A stretch of 43,518 bases of DNA from an uncultured Prevotella sp. (GCA_944320675.1 CALUIJ010000114.1:1-43518); one strand, 5' to 3'; positions 1 to 13,022 are shown, counted from the first letter of the stretch. Notes: generated from the letters alone by a model not told the origin. Program-made: numbers and translations.

Positions 1-642
1 GGCCTCGCCCGGCAGCTGGTACTCCCTGCTCAATGCGTACTCTTTAACGTCGCCCGTAGGGATGCTGTCCTCGATTGACATTTCGGGAATTTCCACCTTG
101 ACGTACTTCAAGCCCTTGTTGTCGGTCGCGGTGTAGCTGAGCTTGAGCACCGGGTCGGTCAGCTGGACTGTGATTTCCGACGGAAAGCTGGCCGTGAACG
201 CAGGAGCCGTATAGTCGCCGTCGGGGGTGACGAGTACGCTTGCCGAGCTGACGTTGCCTACGACGTCTTCAACCGTTACGTCGACGTTCATCTGCATGTC
301 CTCCGTCCAGTCGGCAGGAGCGTCGTAGCTGTAATTGAGGGCGTAGTCGTAGATGAGCGAGTCACCGTAGATCTCAAGCAAGTCGATAGTCTTGTCGAGA
401 TACATGTCAGGACACTTGAGGTTGATGCTCCTGATACCGTCGGGGTCCTTGATGTCGCCCTTGATTGTGAACTTGCTTCCGATTTCCACCTGCAGATGGT
501 CGGTAAGCGTGATTTGCGGTTGTTGATTGTCAACGGCCGAGAAGTCGTTGTCGTCGTCGCTGCACGATTGCAGCGTGAAGCCAAACGCCGCCGCCAACAA
601 CCATAGCGGAGCGCGTCCTGGCATCGAAATGAAGTGTTTCAT
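1..642 (-). CDS. Surface lipoprotein with Ig-like/DUF4625-like modules (3' end cut by window)
   Basis: The reading frame is open from an ATG at 642 to the window edge (214 codons), so the C-terminus is missing. The N-terminus is a lipoprotein signal: MKHF start, hydrophobic LLAAAFGFTL stretch and lipobox LQSC, giving a lipid-modified Cys around residue 26 followed by an acidic SDDDNDF stretch typical of surface-exported Bacteroidetes lipoproteins. Two similar beta-rich modules follow (ITLTDHLQVEIGSKFTIKG and ITVQLTDPVLKLSYTATD), each followed by a D-x-x-G-x-x type turn, resembling the DUF4625/Ig-like fold. It is divergent from the HTCS gene. Function unknown; a glycan-binding or surface accessory role is only inferred from the neighbouring polysaccharide genes. 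A TATATTTG -7 element lies at 714-721. Confidence 0.7.
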   Translation of the reverse strand, partial: MKHFISMPGRAPLWLLAAAFGFTLQSCSDDDNDFSAVDNQQPQITLTDHLQVEIGSKFTIKGDIKDPDGIRSINLKCPDMYLDKTIDLLEIYGDSLIYDYALNYSYDAPADWTEDMQMNVDVTVEDVVGNVSSASVLVTPDGDYTAPAFTASFPSEITVQLTDPVLKLSYTATDNKGLKYVKVEIPEMSIEDSIPTGDVKEYALSREYQLPGEA

Positions 643-713
643 GTTTTAACGTTTAGGTTATTTTATCTTTTTAATGTTTTGGTATTTTTTAGGCATCGTT
701 TTCAAAATTGTTG

Positions 714-721
714 CAAATATA
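714..721 (-). promoter_or_regulatory. -7 element TATATTTG of the lipoprotein gene
   Basis: Read on the minus strand this is TATATTTG, a perfect match to the Bacteroidetes -7 consensus TAnnTTTG, about 70 nt ahead of the ATG at 642. A possible TTTG -33 box lies at 746-749, with a spacer (24 nt) longer than usual. Confidence 0.55.
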
Positions 722-931
722 CGCACACGAACGAATGTTCGAGGGCAAAAATCGGTCAAACAGAGTGTACTAATCAATCATAAACGATATGTGCCCCCCA
801 AATGAACGATTATCCTATCCACTTCCGCCCCACTGCGGCACGACAAAGGAAAAACTTTGCAAAGTGCATCAAAGAACCTTGATTTTTGACAAAAACGCAT
901 AATATTGATTTACAAAGCGTTATGGCAAGCG

Positions 932-1017
932 GCGTAAAAGACGGTGTTTAATCATGCAAAAGATGGCGTTTTGCCGCACAAAAGACGGTCTTTCACGCCT
1001 TGAAAGTCCACCTTTTG
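932..1017. repeat. 22-bp periodic repeat array, site 1 (4 units)
   Basis: AAAAG/GAAAG boxes start at 936, 958, 980 and 1002, exactly 22 bp apart. Each is followed 5-6 nt later by a complementary TTT/CTTT box, so each unit is a short imperfect palindrome such as AAAAGACGGTCTTTC. Units are degenerate, with no spacer between them. Confidence 0.8.
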
Positions 1018-1315
1018 CAAACCTTTGGAAAATGATTTCACGCAAACCACGCCACAAGCCGTGCCGTCAACACGAACCGGCCACTATACGACATGCAGGA
1101 AACATTCCACGCCATAATGACATAAAAACCGGAATAATGCGGCCTAACTGCCGGTTGAGTTTTAAGGAAACTAAGGCCGGCAACACGGCTGACACGCATT
1201 GCCGACACCGCTTTATACGCCGCGTCTTAACCTTTATTCCTTAATTCTTGGACTTTTTAATTCACAAGAACCAACTCTTGGTCATAAAATTATACATTAA
1301 TTAAAATAAATTCAT

Positions 1316-1379
1316 TATCTTTGCAATGTAAATGTTATTTACAACCGGCAAACCGTAGGACGGCAACGCCCTGTTTGCC
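1316..1379 (+). promoter_or_regulatory. HTCS promoter (-7 TATCTTTG) and leader hairpin
   Basis: TATCTTTG at 1316-1323 matches the Bacteroidetes -7 element; no convincing -33 box was found. The leader contains GGCAAAC (1347-1353) and its complement GTTTGCC (1373-1379), a 7-bp stem 16 nt ahead of the start codon that could influence translation. Confidence 0.55.
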
Positions 1380-1394
1380 ATTTAATAATAATGT

Positions 1395-4300
1395 ATGGCC
1401 ATGTCAAAAAACACTTTGATAAAATTGGTTTTCATAGTCGCCGCCGCACTGTCGGCCCTTACCGCGCGTACAGCCTTCGGAGCCGCGTTCAGCGTGCGCA
1501 ACCTCGGCGCAAGCAGCGGCCTGTCGTGCAACTACGTGTCATCCATGGCGCTCGACAAGCAAGGATTCATCTGGATAGCCACCGAAGAGGGGCTCAACCG
1601 CTTCGACGGCCTCGGCTACGTAACGTTCTACAAGGACGCTGCCGGCAAGGGACTTACCGGCAACGAGCTTAACTGCCTGCTCGACGACGCCACCGAACCC
1701 ATAATGTGGATCGGCACGCAACGCTTCGGACTCAACGCTTACAACTACGCCACGGGCGAATTCACCTATTACAGGCACGCCCCAAACGACCCATCGAGCA
1801 TAAGCACCGACGACGTGACGGGACTGTTCCACGCCGCCGACGGCAACATCTGGGTGTCGACTTACTGGAAGGGCGTAAACCTGCTTGACAAAAAGAGCGG
1901 CAAATTCATCCACTACGATACGGGCAACGTTAAAGGCTTTCCCGACAACTGCGTGTGGTGCGTTGCCGACGACGGCCGCGGAAAGCTCTACGTCGGACAC
2001 GCCCGCCACGGCTTCTCCGTAGTCGACCTGAAGACTCGCACCGCCGTCAGCCACCGCCACGACCCGGCCGATCCGCGCTCGATAGCAGGCGACGATGTGA
2101 GATGCATCTACCGCGACCGCGCAGGCCGCGTATGGGTGGGCACAGACAAAGGCCTCGACCTGTTCAACCCCGACGACGGCAGCTTCGCCCACTTCACCGA
2201 CAACGGGCGCATGAGTCACCGCATCTTCGACATCCGTGAGATGCACGACGGCCGCCTTTGGGTGGCGATAGAGTTAGGCGGAGTGGCCGTAATCAACTAT
2301 TACATGCTCGGAACCGCCGGCGACGGACGGCTTACGGCTCCCGTGGAATACATCACCAAGGGGCATGGCGACAGCCACATAAGCGGCAGCTCGGTGCGCT
2401 GCATGATGGCCGACAGCTACGGCAACGTATGGATGGGCCAATACGGCGAAGGCGTAGACCTGCTGACATTCAGGCAACCGCAATTCAACAAGGTGGACAG
2501 CAAGCCCTACGACACGGCTGCCGGACTGACCGTGAAAACCGTGCTGAGCGTCTGCCTCGACCGCGAGGGCCGCATCTACGCCGGCACCGATGGCGGGGGC
2601 GTGAACATTCTCGACAAAAACGGCCGGCGCACCGGCGTGATACCCGTCGGCGGCGACGGCTCGGTGCAGGCCGCCCTGTGCGATTCAAGAGGCAGGCTGT
2701 GGTTCGGATGCTTCAACGACGGCGCTTATATTTACTCGGGCGGCAGGCCTGAACGAGTGGCGGCCATAGGCTCGCACGCCGACGTGCGCGCCTTCTACGA
2801 GGACGCCGACGGCTCTATGTGGATAGCCACGAGCAGCGGCCTGTACGTAACCGACGGCGACGGCGTCCGCCTGAGACACCACTACGACGTGCCGGGCAAC
2901 CTCGTACGCTCTGTCGCACGCAGCATCGACGGGCGCATTTGGGTGGCCACGTTCGGCAACGGGCTTCTCGTATATTCACCAGGAATGAAGCTGCAGGCCG
3001 CCTACAACACCGCCAACGGATTCACATCGAACACAGTAAACCAAGTGGTGCGCGGCAGCGACGGACGCATGTGGGCGTGCACGGCCGAAGGACTGGTAGG
3101 CTTCGCTGCCGACGGAGGCGGCAAATACATCGTATACGGGCACGGCGACAATCTGGCAAACCTGCACATCCGCTCCATAGCCGAAGACCGCTACGGGAAC
3201 ATCTGGGTCAGCACGAACAAGGGGGTAAGCTGCATGCGGAAGGGCGGCGCGAAGTTTGTAAACTGGAGCTACGACGACAACATCCCCATTGGCAATTTCC
3301 TTTCGCAGAGCGTTGCCACCGACAGCGACGGCAAGATATACTTCGGCTCAAACGGCGGCTTGTGCTACTTCTCGCCCGACAGCGTGCTCGAGACAAAAGT
3401 ATCGCCGCCGCCGGTGATAACAAGGCTCATGGTTTACAACCCCGACAACGAGCGCGACAGCATCGTCTCGATAATCGGACGCAAGGAAGTGAGCCTCAGC
3501 TACATGCAAAACACTTTCTCAATAGGATTCAGTCCGCACAACTTCTCCATGGACCGCGAGGTGGAATTCTCATACAAGATGGAAGGCGTGGAGGCCGAAT
3601 GGACTACGACGACGCTGCACGACGTAACATTCCACAACCTCCCGCCAGGCAAATACCGCCTGAAAGTGCGCTGCAGGCTGCGCAACCAACAATGGAGCAA
3701 AGAGGTGGCCGAAATCACGGTCGTGGTGGAATCGCCTTGGTGGCTCAGCACGTGGGCGAAGCTTGCCTACACCGCCATTGCCGTGTGCCTGCTGTACATA
3801 GTACTGCGATTCTACAACCACACAATCCACCTGCGCTATCTGTACGAGGCCGACAAGAAGAACCACGACAACGAGACCCGTCTCAACAACGAGCGCATGA
3901 GGTTTTACACCAACATCACCCACGAGCTACGCACCCCGCTTACGCTCATCATCGGGCCGCTGAAAGACCTGCTTGAGAACAAGTCGCTGCCCGACGGCGT
4001 GCTGGGCAGCATCAAAGTGGTACACGCCAGTGCCATGCGGCTGAACGACCTTGTGGGCAAACTGCTCGAATTCCGCAAGATGGAGACAGGCAACCGCCGC
4101 CTGCTCGTGGGCCGCGGCAACATCGTAGCGGTGATAAGGGAGATGTGTTCGAAATACTGCGAGCTCGACAAGAACGGCGACGTAGACATCATATTCAAGT
4201 CGTCGCAGGAGATAATCAACGTTTACTTCGACCGCGAAGTCATCGCCGTAATCGTCGACAACCTCGTATCCAACGCCGTAAAATACACCGAGAGCGGACG

Positions 4301-5486
4301 CATCGTCATCAGCGTCTCGCTCACCGACGGCGGCAAGGGTTCCGGCAGATTCGTCGAAATAGCCGTGGCCGACACAGGCCACGGCATATCGGCCGACGCC
4401 CTGCCCCACATCTTCGACCGCTACTATCAGGAACACGGCCCCCATCAGGCATCGGGCACCGGCATAGGGCTGTCGCTCGTGAAAAGCATGGTCGAACTAC
4501 ACGAGGGCACCGTCGACGTTGAAAGCAAACCGGGACAGGGCAGTACGTTCAGGGTTAGGCTCGATGCGGACAAGACATACGACGGGGCCGACCACCGCAA
4601 AGCCTACGACGCACCGGCAGGCGGCACGCATAGTGAACAGAGCGATACGGCGGAAGAATACGGCGGACAAAAGAAGATAATGCTGATCGTGGAAGACAAC
4701 CGCGACATCTGCCGCTACATAGCCGACTCGTTCAGCGACGAATTTGAGATAGTAACGGCCGAGAACGGCCGGGAGGGACTCGAGGCGGCCTACCTACACA
4801 CGCCCGACATAATAATCTCCGACATAATGATGCCGTACATGAGCGGTACGGAAATGTGCAAACGCCTGAAGGCCGACATCCGTACAAGCCACGTCCCCAT
4901 AATACTGCTCACGGCGAAAGACTCGATGGAGTCGAAGGAAGAGGGCTACGAGTCGGGTGCCGACTCGTTCATCACAAAGCCATTCGTGCGCTCGCTGATA
5001 GCCAGCCGCGTAGCCAACCTGCTGCGCCAGCGCAAGACCCTCGCCACGGCCTATCAAACGGCGTCCGCCGACGACGGCCGCTCCATACGCGAAAAGAGCT
5101 CGATGCTACGCGAAGCCATGAGCAAGGTAGACCGCGAATTCCTTGACCGTGTAGACGAGCATGTAAGGGAACGCATGCAAAACGACAAGATCGACGTAGA
5201 CAAACTGGCCGAAAGCATGAACATCAGCACAAGCACCCTTTACCGTAAAATAAAGTTCCTGACGGGGCTGTCGCCCAACGAATACATAAGAAGGCTGAGG
5301 ATGACGTTCGCCGAAAAACTGCTACTCGAAGGCAAGTTCACGATAAAGGAAGTGGGCTACCGCGTCGGAATGAGCACCACCGCGTACTTCCGCAAATGCT
5401 TCAAGGAAGAATTCGGCGAGACGCCATCGGAATATCTCAAACGAGTTAAAAACGACAATGGCGAAAAAAGCCCGTGGGGGGGGTAA
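1395..5486 (+). CDS. Hybrid two-component system (HTCS) sensor/regulator
   Basis: A 1363-aa one-protein signalling system of the kind that controls polysaccharide utilisation loci in Bacteroidetes. Order visible: signal peptide (about 1-30); two beta-propellers made of repeated WxGT/WVST motifs (about 31-690); Y_Y_Y domain (about 700-775); membrane helix (about 781-807); histidine kinase with the phospho-accepting His843 in THELRTP, N box NLVSNAVKY and GTGIGLSLV; receiver domain with phospho-acceptor Asp1143 in SDIMMP; AraC-type HTH at the C-terminus (about 1250-1355). The periplasmic propellers would bind an oligosaccharide, and the AraC domain would activate nearby enzyme genes. Starts at 1395 or, two codons later, at 1401 are both possible. 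It converges on the GH105 gene with a 58-bp gap; the adjacent glycosidase operon is its likely target, which is inference. Confidence 0.95.
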   Translation: MAMSKNTLIKLVFIVAAALSALTARTAFGAAFSVRNLGASSGLSCNYVSSMALDKQGFIWIATEEGLNRFDGLGYVTFYKDAAGKGLTGNELNCLLDDATEPIMWIGTQRFGLNAYNYATGEFTYYRHAPNDPSSISTDDVTGLFHAADGNIWVSTYWKGVNLLDKKSGKFIHYDTGNVKGFPDNCVWCVADDGRGKLYVGHARHGFSVVDLKTRTAVSHRHDPADPRSIAGDDVRCIYRDRAGRVWVGTDKGLDLFNPDDGSFAHFTDNGRMSHRIFDIREMHDGRLWVAIELGGVAVINYYMLGTAGDGRLTAPVEYITKGHGDSHISGSSVRCMMADSYGNVWMGQYGEGVDLLTFRQPQFNKVDSKPYDTAAGLTVKTVLSVCLDREGRIYAGTDGGGVNILDKNGRRTGVIPVGGDGSVQAALCDSRGRLWFGCFNDGAYIYSGGRPERVAAIGSHADVRAFYEDADGSMWIATSSGLYVTDGDGVRLRHHYDVPGNLVRSVARSIDGRIWVATFGNGLLVYSPGMKLQAAYNTANGFTSNTVNQVVRGSDGRMWACTAEGLVGFAADGGGKYIVYGHGDNLANLHIRSIAEDRYGNIWVSTNKGVSCMRKGGAKFVNWSYDDNIPIGNFLSQSVATDSDGKIYFGSNGGLCYFSPDSVLETKVSPPPVITRLMVYNPDNERDSIVSIIGRKEVSLSYMQNTFSIGFSPHNFSMDREVEFSYKMEGVEAEWTTTTLHDVTFHNLPPGKYRLKVRCRLRNQQWSKEVAEITVVVESPWWLSTWAKLAYTAIAVCLLYIVLRFYNHTIHLRYLYEADKKNHDNETRLNNERMRFYTNITHELRTPLTLIIGPLKDLLENKSLPDGVLGSIKVVHASAMRLNDLVGKLLEFRKMETGNRRLLVGRGNIVAVIREMCSKYCELDKNGDVDIIFKSSQEIINVYFDREVIAVIVDNLVSNAVKYTESGRIVISVSLTDGGKGSGRFVEIAVADTGHGISADALPHIFDRYYQEHGPHQASGTGIGLSLVKSMVELHEGTVDVESKPGQGSTFRVRLDADKTYDGADHRKAYDAPAGGTHSEQSDTAEEYGGQKKIMLIVEDNRDICRYIADSFSDEFEIVTAENGREGLEAAYLHTPDIIISDIMMPYMSGTEMCKRLKADIRTSHVPIILLTAKDSMESKEEGYESGADSFITKPFVRSLIASRVANLLRQRKTLATAYQTASADDGRSIREKSSMLREAMSKVDREFLDRVDEHVRERMQNDKIDVDKLAESMNISTSTLYRKIKFLTGLSPNEYIRRLRMTFAEKLLLEGKFTIKEVGYRVGMSTTAYFRKCFKEEFGETPSEYLKRVKNDNGEKSPWGG

Positions 5487-5544
5487 AATAAGCCTTCACG
5501 CCAAAATTCCAAGCACACCCGCAAACGGACTATCCGCCGTTCGG

Positions 5545-6678
5545 TCACACGCCTGCCTGCTTGCCGTAAAAACGCGCCACTTCACAAGCCGCAAGCAGGA
5601 ACGCGCCTACGCCGAAATCGGCCGTAGAACCTTCGCTGACCACTTGGCCCGGTATCGCCCTCTCGCCGATAGGCTGCACATAGCCAACCGAGCCGTCAGA
5701 CTGAAGCGCAGTACCGGCAAGATACTTCCATCCCTTTAACGCAACGGGAGTATATTTGCCGACGTCAAGCAGTCCGTTGTTAATTCCCCAAAACAAGGCA
5801 TACGTGAAGAAAGCCGTGCCGCTGGTCTCGTTTCCCGGAGCGAAATCAGGGTCGAGCATACTGCGAGTCCAATACCCTCCGGCCTGCTGGCACTTCGCGA
5901 CGGCCTCGGCCATGGCCTTGAAGCGGTCTACGTAATCCTGACGGCGGGCGTTGTCATGCGGCAAGTCTTGCAACACCTTTGCCAATGCCGCAAGCACCCA
6001 ACCATTGCCACGCGCCCAAAAGTCCTTCTTCCCATTTGCCGTCTTATGCTCAGGATAGACATACTTGGCATCACGGTAATAAAGGCGCGCCTCCTTGTCA
6101 TACATCAGGTTGTCGGCGTAAGTCCAATATTCATACAGTTTGTCAAGATAAAGGCCGTTGCCTGTAATATTATAGAGTTTGGTCATCACAGGCATCACCA
6201 TGTACAAGCCGTCGGCCCACCACCAATAATCATCCGCCGTGGTCGACATTTCATACTCCATCACCTCGCGCGCCCTGGCTATCTTCCGCGGGTCAGGGTC
6301 GGCAACGTAAAGGTCGGCATACGTCTGGAAGCACACCTGCCAGTCGCCGAACAGCACATAGTCGTCGGTCTCGCCGTATGAATACACCCACTTTGAGCGG
6401 TCTGTGCCGCGCGCTCCCATCCACAGGTTGTGCTCGGCCCAACGCAACGAATAATCATAGTATGCCTTCTCGCCCGTAAGTTTCCACGCCTCAATATTAC
6501 CGGTGTGGTAAGCGGCGTTGTGCCAAAAAGCCGTTCCAGGCACGGGGTTGGCCTCCTGCCAATGTCGGTTCACCTTGTGGATGGTCTCCACCACCCTGTC
6601 GGCCTCGCTCCCGGCAAGACACGGAACTGCAGCGGCACAAGCTACGGCCGCCACAAACAAACTTCTAAACATTTTCAT
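5545..6678 (-). CDS. GH105 unsaturated rhamnogalacturonyl/glucuronyl hydrolase
   Basis: 377 aa, the usual length of YteR-type GH105 enzymes, which remove the 4,5-unsaturated uronic acid left at the non-reducing end by polysaccharide lyases. Signal peptide at 1-22 (FVAAVACAAAVPCLAG). The (alpha/alpha)6 barrel family motifs are present: WWADGLYMVMP with the catalytic Asp at about residue 156, ARGNGWVLAAL, SGTAFFTYAL and DFGVGAFLLA. It is the last gene of the minus-strand GH2-DUF2264-BNR operon, separated from the BNR gene by 201 bp that carry a 22-bp repeat array and no clear promoter, so read-through or processing is likely. It acts in the periplasm by inference. The linkage (RG-I versus glucuronidated arabinogalactan) cannot be decided here. 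Confidence 0.93.
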   Translation of the reverse strand: MKMFRSLFVAAVACAAAVPCLAGSEADRVVETIHKVNRHWQEANPVPGTAFWHNAAYHTGNIEAWKLTGEKAYYDYSLRWAEHNLWMGARGTDRSKWVYSYGETDDYVLFGDWQVCFQTYADLYVADPDPRKIARAREVMEYEMSTTADDYWWWADGLYMVMPVMTKLYNITGNGLYLDKLYEYWTYADNLMYDKEARLYYRDAKYVYPEHKTANGKKDFWARGNGWVLAALAKVLQDLPHDNARRQDYVDRFKAMAEAVAKCQQAGGYWTRSMLDPDFAPGNETSGTAFFTYALFWGINNGLLDVGKYTPVALKGWKYLAGTALQSDGSVGYVQPIGERAIPGQVVSEGSTADFGVGAFLLAACEVARFYGKQAGV

Positions 6679-6740
6679 TTTAACAATATGTCATTAGGTT
6701 ATCAGATTGTCTTTATGGAAACAGTATCCCACCGGTTTGC

Positions 6741-6800
6741 GAAAGACGGCTTTTCACCATGCGAAAGATAACCTTTTGCAGCGCGAAAGACAGTCTTTTG
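6741..6800. repeat. 22-bp periodic repeat array, site 2 (3 units)
   Basis: GAAAG boxes at 6741, 6763 and 6785, exactly 22 bp apart, each paired with a CTTTT/CTTTTGC box, e.g. GAAAGACAGTCTTTTGC. The array lies between the BNR-4 and GH105 genes, inside what looks like one operon. Confidence 0.8.
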
Positions 6801-6879
6801 CAAGCCGATATGCCGTGTTTTACGACACGCACGGTTTTACCTCCAAAAACAGCCGGATTTTAATCAAGAAAACAACAGC

Positions 6880-8202
6880 TTACTTCGCGACGCCGACCTC
6901 AAACACATACACTGGTTGCGGCTTGACGTCAACCTGCCGCTCACCGTCGCCTTGGGCGGTGCGCTGCACGAAAATATGCAACTTACGCTCACGAGTCCAC
7001 AACTCGGTGTCAAACGTCGGCTCCCACGCATCCACGGGGAAGTCGGTCAAATCCACGGCCACGGCAGGCCGCCCGGCATCGTTTACGGGCACTACGTACA
7101 TTGACACGCGGTTGCCACGCTCGTCGTCACGGAAGAGAATCATGGCCTTATCGCCGTCAACCAATATCCTGGGACGTGAAATGGGAATCATCTTCGTACC
7201 GCCGCCACTTAGCGAGAACGGTGTTACACGGCTGGAAACCTGGCGGCTATGCCACTCCTTGCCGTCGTTCCACACCATGCGGTACTGCGGCACACTGTTG
7301 CCGTCCCCACGCCAGTATGTGGCTATATAAGGCCGTCCGTAAGCGTCGGCTGCCATCCCCGTCTGGTTTATCAATTCCGAATTCATTGGTATCCGGCACG
7401 CATATTCGGCATTAGCATAAGTTATCGGCAAAGTGTAACGCTCTCCAGTCGACTTTTCCCACGTCAGTCCGCCGTCGCGCGAACGGGCATAACACAAATC
7501 GTGGTTGGTCTCTACGCCCCACGTATCGCGCCAAACCCATGAAAGATGTATGGTGCCGGCCTTGTCCATGCACAACTGCCAATAAGCACTGCGCTCGTCT
7601 TCGCCGTCGACCAACACGTCGTGAACACGGCTCCACCGTCCCGTCTTCACGTCGTAGCGGTTCATGGCGAGGTTGCCGCGCCCCGATTCGCCTGACCTGT
7701 AAACAAACAGCAAGCCTCCGTCGGACAAACGGTAAAACTCAGGATAGGTCACACTGTTCTCGTCAACGCCGGTCATCGGTTCCGGCCTGCCAAGCTCCAA
7801 CGACCCGGGGGCCACGCTGCGGCAGTAGTTAAGGGGCACGTTGTGGTGGTTGAACGCTACGTGAAGATACCCGTCGCCGTCAACCATCATGCTTATCACA
7901 TTGTGTGCGTCGGCCACGTCGCCCTTGTACTGCGAACGGCGCAAAGTCCATACGCCGTCGCCAAGGCGGCGCTTGCCAAGCACAAGCCATCCGTCCGGGT
8001 CATAAAAAGAGACGTATTGCTCGTTTCCGGCGGTGACGATGGAATTGTTGCGGAACACCGCTGTGTTGACGGACGTGCGGCTAAAGCCCGGCGCCACCTC
8101 AACCAACCTTGTCACTACGTCCAGGCTGTCCGCCGCCATTGCAGCCCCACAAGATGCCGCCACGGCGGCAATCAGCGGCAAAATGTATCTTAAAACATTC
8201 AT
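6880..8202 (-). CDS. BNR-4 seven-bladed propeller protein (candidate lyase or glycosidase)
   Basis: 440 aa with signal peptide (about 1-23, ending AAMAADS). The body matches the BNR_4 family: Asp-box-like turns (YARSRDGGLTWE, VDGDGYLHVAF) and the family core NQTGMAADAYGRPYIATYWR. Characterised relatives in this fold are ulvan lyases (PL24/PL25) and the L-rhamnose-alpha-1,4-glucuronate rhamnosidase family GH145, so a role in cutting or capping uronate-containing chains is plausible. His residues in AHNVISM and FNHHNVP are candidate active-site groups but I cannot assign them. It starts 15 bp after the DUF2264 stop, so the two are co-transcribed. Exact activity is not determined by the sequence. 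Confidence 0.8.
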   Translation of the reverse strand: MNVLRYILPLIAAVAASCGAAMAADSLDVVTRLVEVAPGFSRTSVNTAVFRNNSIVTAGNEQYVSFYDPDGWLVLGKRRLGDGVWTLRRSQYKGDVADAHNVISMMVDGDGYLHVAFNHHNVPLNYCRSVAPGSLELGRPEPMTGVDENSVTYPEFYRLSDGGLLFVYRSGESGRGNLAMNRYDVKTGRWSRVHDVLVDGEDERSAYWQLCMDKAGTIHLSWVWRDTWGVETNHDLCYARSRDGGLTWEKSTGERYTLPITYANAEYACRIPMNSELINQTGMAADAYGRPYIATYWRGDGNSVPQYRMVWNDGKEWHSRQVSSRVTPFSLSGGGTKMIPISRPRILVDGDKAMILFRDDERGNRVSMYVVPVNDAGRPAVAVDLTDFPVDAWEPTFDTELWTRERKLHIFVQRTAQGDGERQVDVKPQPVYVFEVGVAK

Positions 8203-8217
8203 TACGTTAATGATGAT

Positions 8218-9480
8218 TCATTCATAATAAGCATGATCCTTGGGAAAGTCGGCCCCTTCCCACGCTTTCTTCGACGTCCAGTCTTGCGGCTCGTCGGTCC
8301 AGAACGGATCGTCGGCCGGCAAGCCCAACGGCAGGAACGCCAATGAAGCCATGTAAAGACTGCCGTTGTTAGTGTACCAGTCGGAGATATTAGGCTGGCT
8401 GCCGTTGAAACCGAGAGTGAGGTATCCGCCTTCGTTGAAGTTGCGCCCGTCGCCGAACATGCGCCTTATCACGGCGGTCATGGCAGCCCTAACCTGTCCG
8501 CGCGGCAGCCCACCGGGCAACCACCCGCGCCATGAGAGCAACGCCAAGGGCTGCAACGTACCAGTACGGTAAGTGATTGAGCGGCCGAAAACCGGAAAAG
8601 TGCCTTCGGGAGAGATCAGCCTTTCAAGTATCACGCCGAAGCGCTGCATACGCTTAAGCGCACCGTCGAAAGTACATCCCGGGGCGTTCCATATCTTATT
8701 CTTACCACCGTCGGTGAACACTTCAAGGCATTCAACATACATCGGATGCAAGACGTAACTGCCGTAATAGTCGAAAGCGAAGTCGGGGCCGTCACAATAC
8801 CATCCGTCGCCCGCATACCACTCGTCAACCTTGCGCAAGGCTGACACAATGCGGTAGTCGTCGGCCTGCGCGCCAGCTTTCTTCAAAAAACACTCCACCG
8901 TGGCCGAGAACAACAGCCAATTGGTATAAGGCGGGTCGACACGGCGTAATTGTGTGAACTCCTTAACGTAGCGTTGCTTGGTGACCGAATCAAGCGGCAC
9001 CCACAGCGCGTCATACCCGCGGAGGAAGCTTTCGGCAAGGTAAGCAGCGTCAACCAAAGTCTGCCCTTCCTCGCGCCATAACAGATAATCGGGACTTTGC
9101 GGATCAACGGCATTGGCGTAACTCTTCAGCGCCAACGACCTAAGCCGCCGACGCATCCTGCCTTCGGCAGTGTCGTCATCAGGCAATGACAACCACGGCG
9201 CAAGCCCCGCCATCAGCCTGCCGAAGCATTCCATATAAGCCACTTTGCGGTTGCGTCCGTCCCACGTCGGACTTAGCTCGAGCTGCATGTTCTCCTGCAA
9301 CTCCCCCTTACTCATGTTGGCAAGCACAGGCTCGGCCATTTTGTACAACACGGAAGTCCATACCTCCCTGTCGCTCTTAGCTCCAGCACAGCCCCGGGCC
9401 TTGTCCGCGCCGCCTGCCGAAGCCGACAAGGCCACGGCTAACGCCACGAACATGCTATATACTTTCTTCATAAGACGCAT
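8218..9480 (-). CDS. DUF2264 family protein (GH154-type, probable exo-glucuronidase)
   Basis: 420 aa with a signal peptide (VYSMFVALAVALSASAGG). DUF2264 hallmarks are clear: DFAFDYYGSYVLHPMYVE in the middle, GRSITYRTGTLQPLALL, and a C-terminal WYTNNGSLYMASLAFLPLGLPADDPFW block. From recollection, DUF2264 proteins were classified as GH154, with a Bacteroides beta-glucuronidase from the arabinogalactan locus as founder; the fold is an (alpha/alpha)6 barrel. Starts at 9480 or 9471 (MKKVYS) are both reasonable. It lies 33 bp after the GH2 gene and 15 bp before the BNR-4 gene in an operon. Activity is inferred from family only. Confidence 0.85.
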   Translation of the reverse strand: MRLMKKVYSMFVALAVALSASAGGADKARGCAGAKSDREVWTSVLYKMAEPVLANMSKGELQENMQLELSPTWDGRNRKVAYMECFGRLMAGLAPWLSLPDDDTAEGRMRRRLRSLALKSYANAVDPQSPDYLLWREEGQTLVDAAYLAESFLRGYDALWVPLDSVTKQRYVKEFTQLRRVDPPYTNWLLFSATVECFLKKAGAQADDYRIVSALRKVDEWYAGDGWYCDGPDFAFDYYGSYVLHPMYVECLEVFTDGGKNKIWNAPGCTFDGALKRMQRFGVILERLISPEGTFPVFGRSITYRTGTLQPLALLSWRGWLPGGLPRGQVRAAMTAVIRRMFGDGRNFNEGGYLTLGFNGSQPNISDWYTNNGSLYMASLAFLPLGLPADDPFWTDEPQDWTSKKAWEGADFPKDHAYYE

Positions 9481-9513
9481 GACTATCTGTGATTACATCC
9501 TGATTTCCACGGC

Positions 9514-12735
<3,222 letters not shown>

Positions 12736-12843
12736 TTATCAAAAAGTAAACTTTTCTTGACAAATAATCAATTTTTCTTTTTCATGCGGCATGATGCGGC
12801 ATAGCCGCTTCATGCATCTTACGCCCCTGCCCCAACATACACC

Positions 12844-12905
12844 GTCTTTTACACAATGAAAGGTTACCTTTTACAATACGTTTTGCCGTCTTTCAGACGG
12901 TAAAA
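12844..12905. repeat. 22-bp periodic repeat array, site 3 (3 units)
   Basis: Cytosines opening the CTTTT/CCTTTT/CTTTC boxes fall at 12846, 12868 and 12890, exactly 22 bp apart, with GAAAG/AAAAG partners. The array lies upstream of the GH2 promoter, inside a 347-bp spacer that otherwise holds the promoter and the GH28 terminator. Confidence 0.75.
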
Positions 12906-12941
12906 GACAACAAAACGCAAAACAAAAACTGAACGCATATA

Positions 12942-12977
12942 AAATTCGGCGTGACCAAATTCCGTCACGCCGAATTT
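12942..12977 (-). terminator. Terminator of the GH28 gene
   Basis: Perfect 14-bp inverted repeat: AAATTCGGCGTGAC at 12942-12955 and its complement at 12964-12977, with an 8-nt loop, 45 bp beyond the GH28 stop. On the minus strand the stem ends in a short T-rich stretch. It separates the GH28 gene from the GH2 operon. Confidence 0.8.
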
Positions 12978-13022
12978 CAGATAAAACGTAATTCCTTTAT
13001 CCTGACAACAGACACCGCCGCG

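Larger units (their letters stand above)
643..1394. other. 752-bp divergent intergenic region
   Basis: Holds the promoter of the lipoprotein (minus-strand TATATTTG at 714-721), an array of the 22-bp periodic repeat (about 932-1017), and the HTCS promoter and leader. A 96-codon frame at 954-1244 runs through the repeat array and shows no protein-like features; I do not call it a gene. Confidence 0.6.

Noticed and set aside
954-1244. 96-codon ORF on the plus strand
   Set aside because: It runs through the 22-bp repeat array, has no promoter or start context, and its translation is basic and low in hydrophobic core with no family resemblance.
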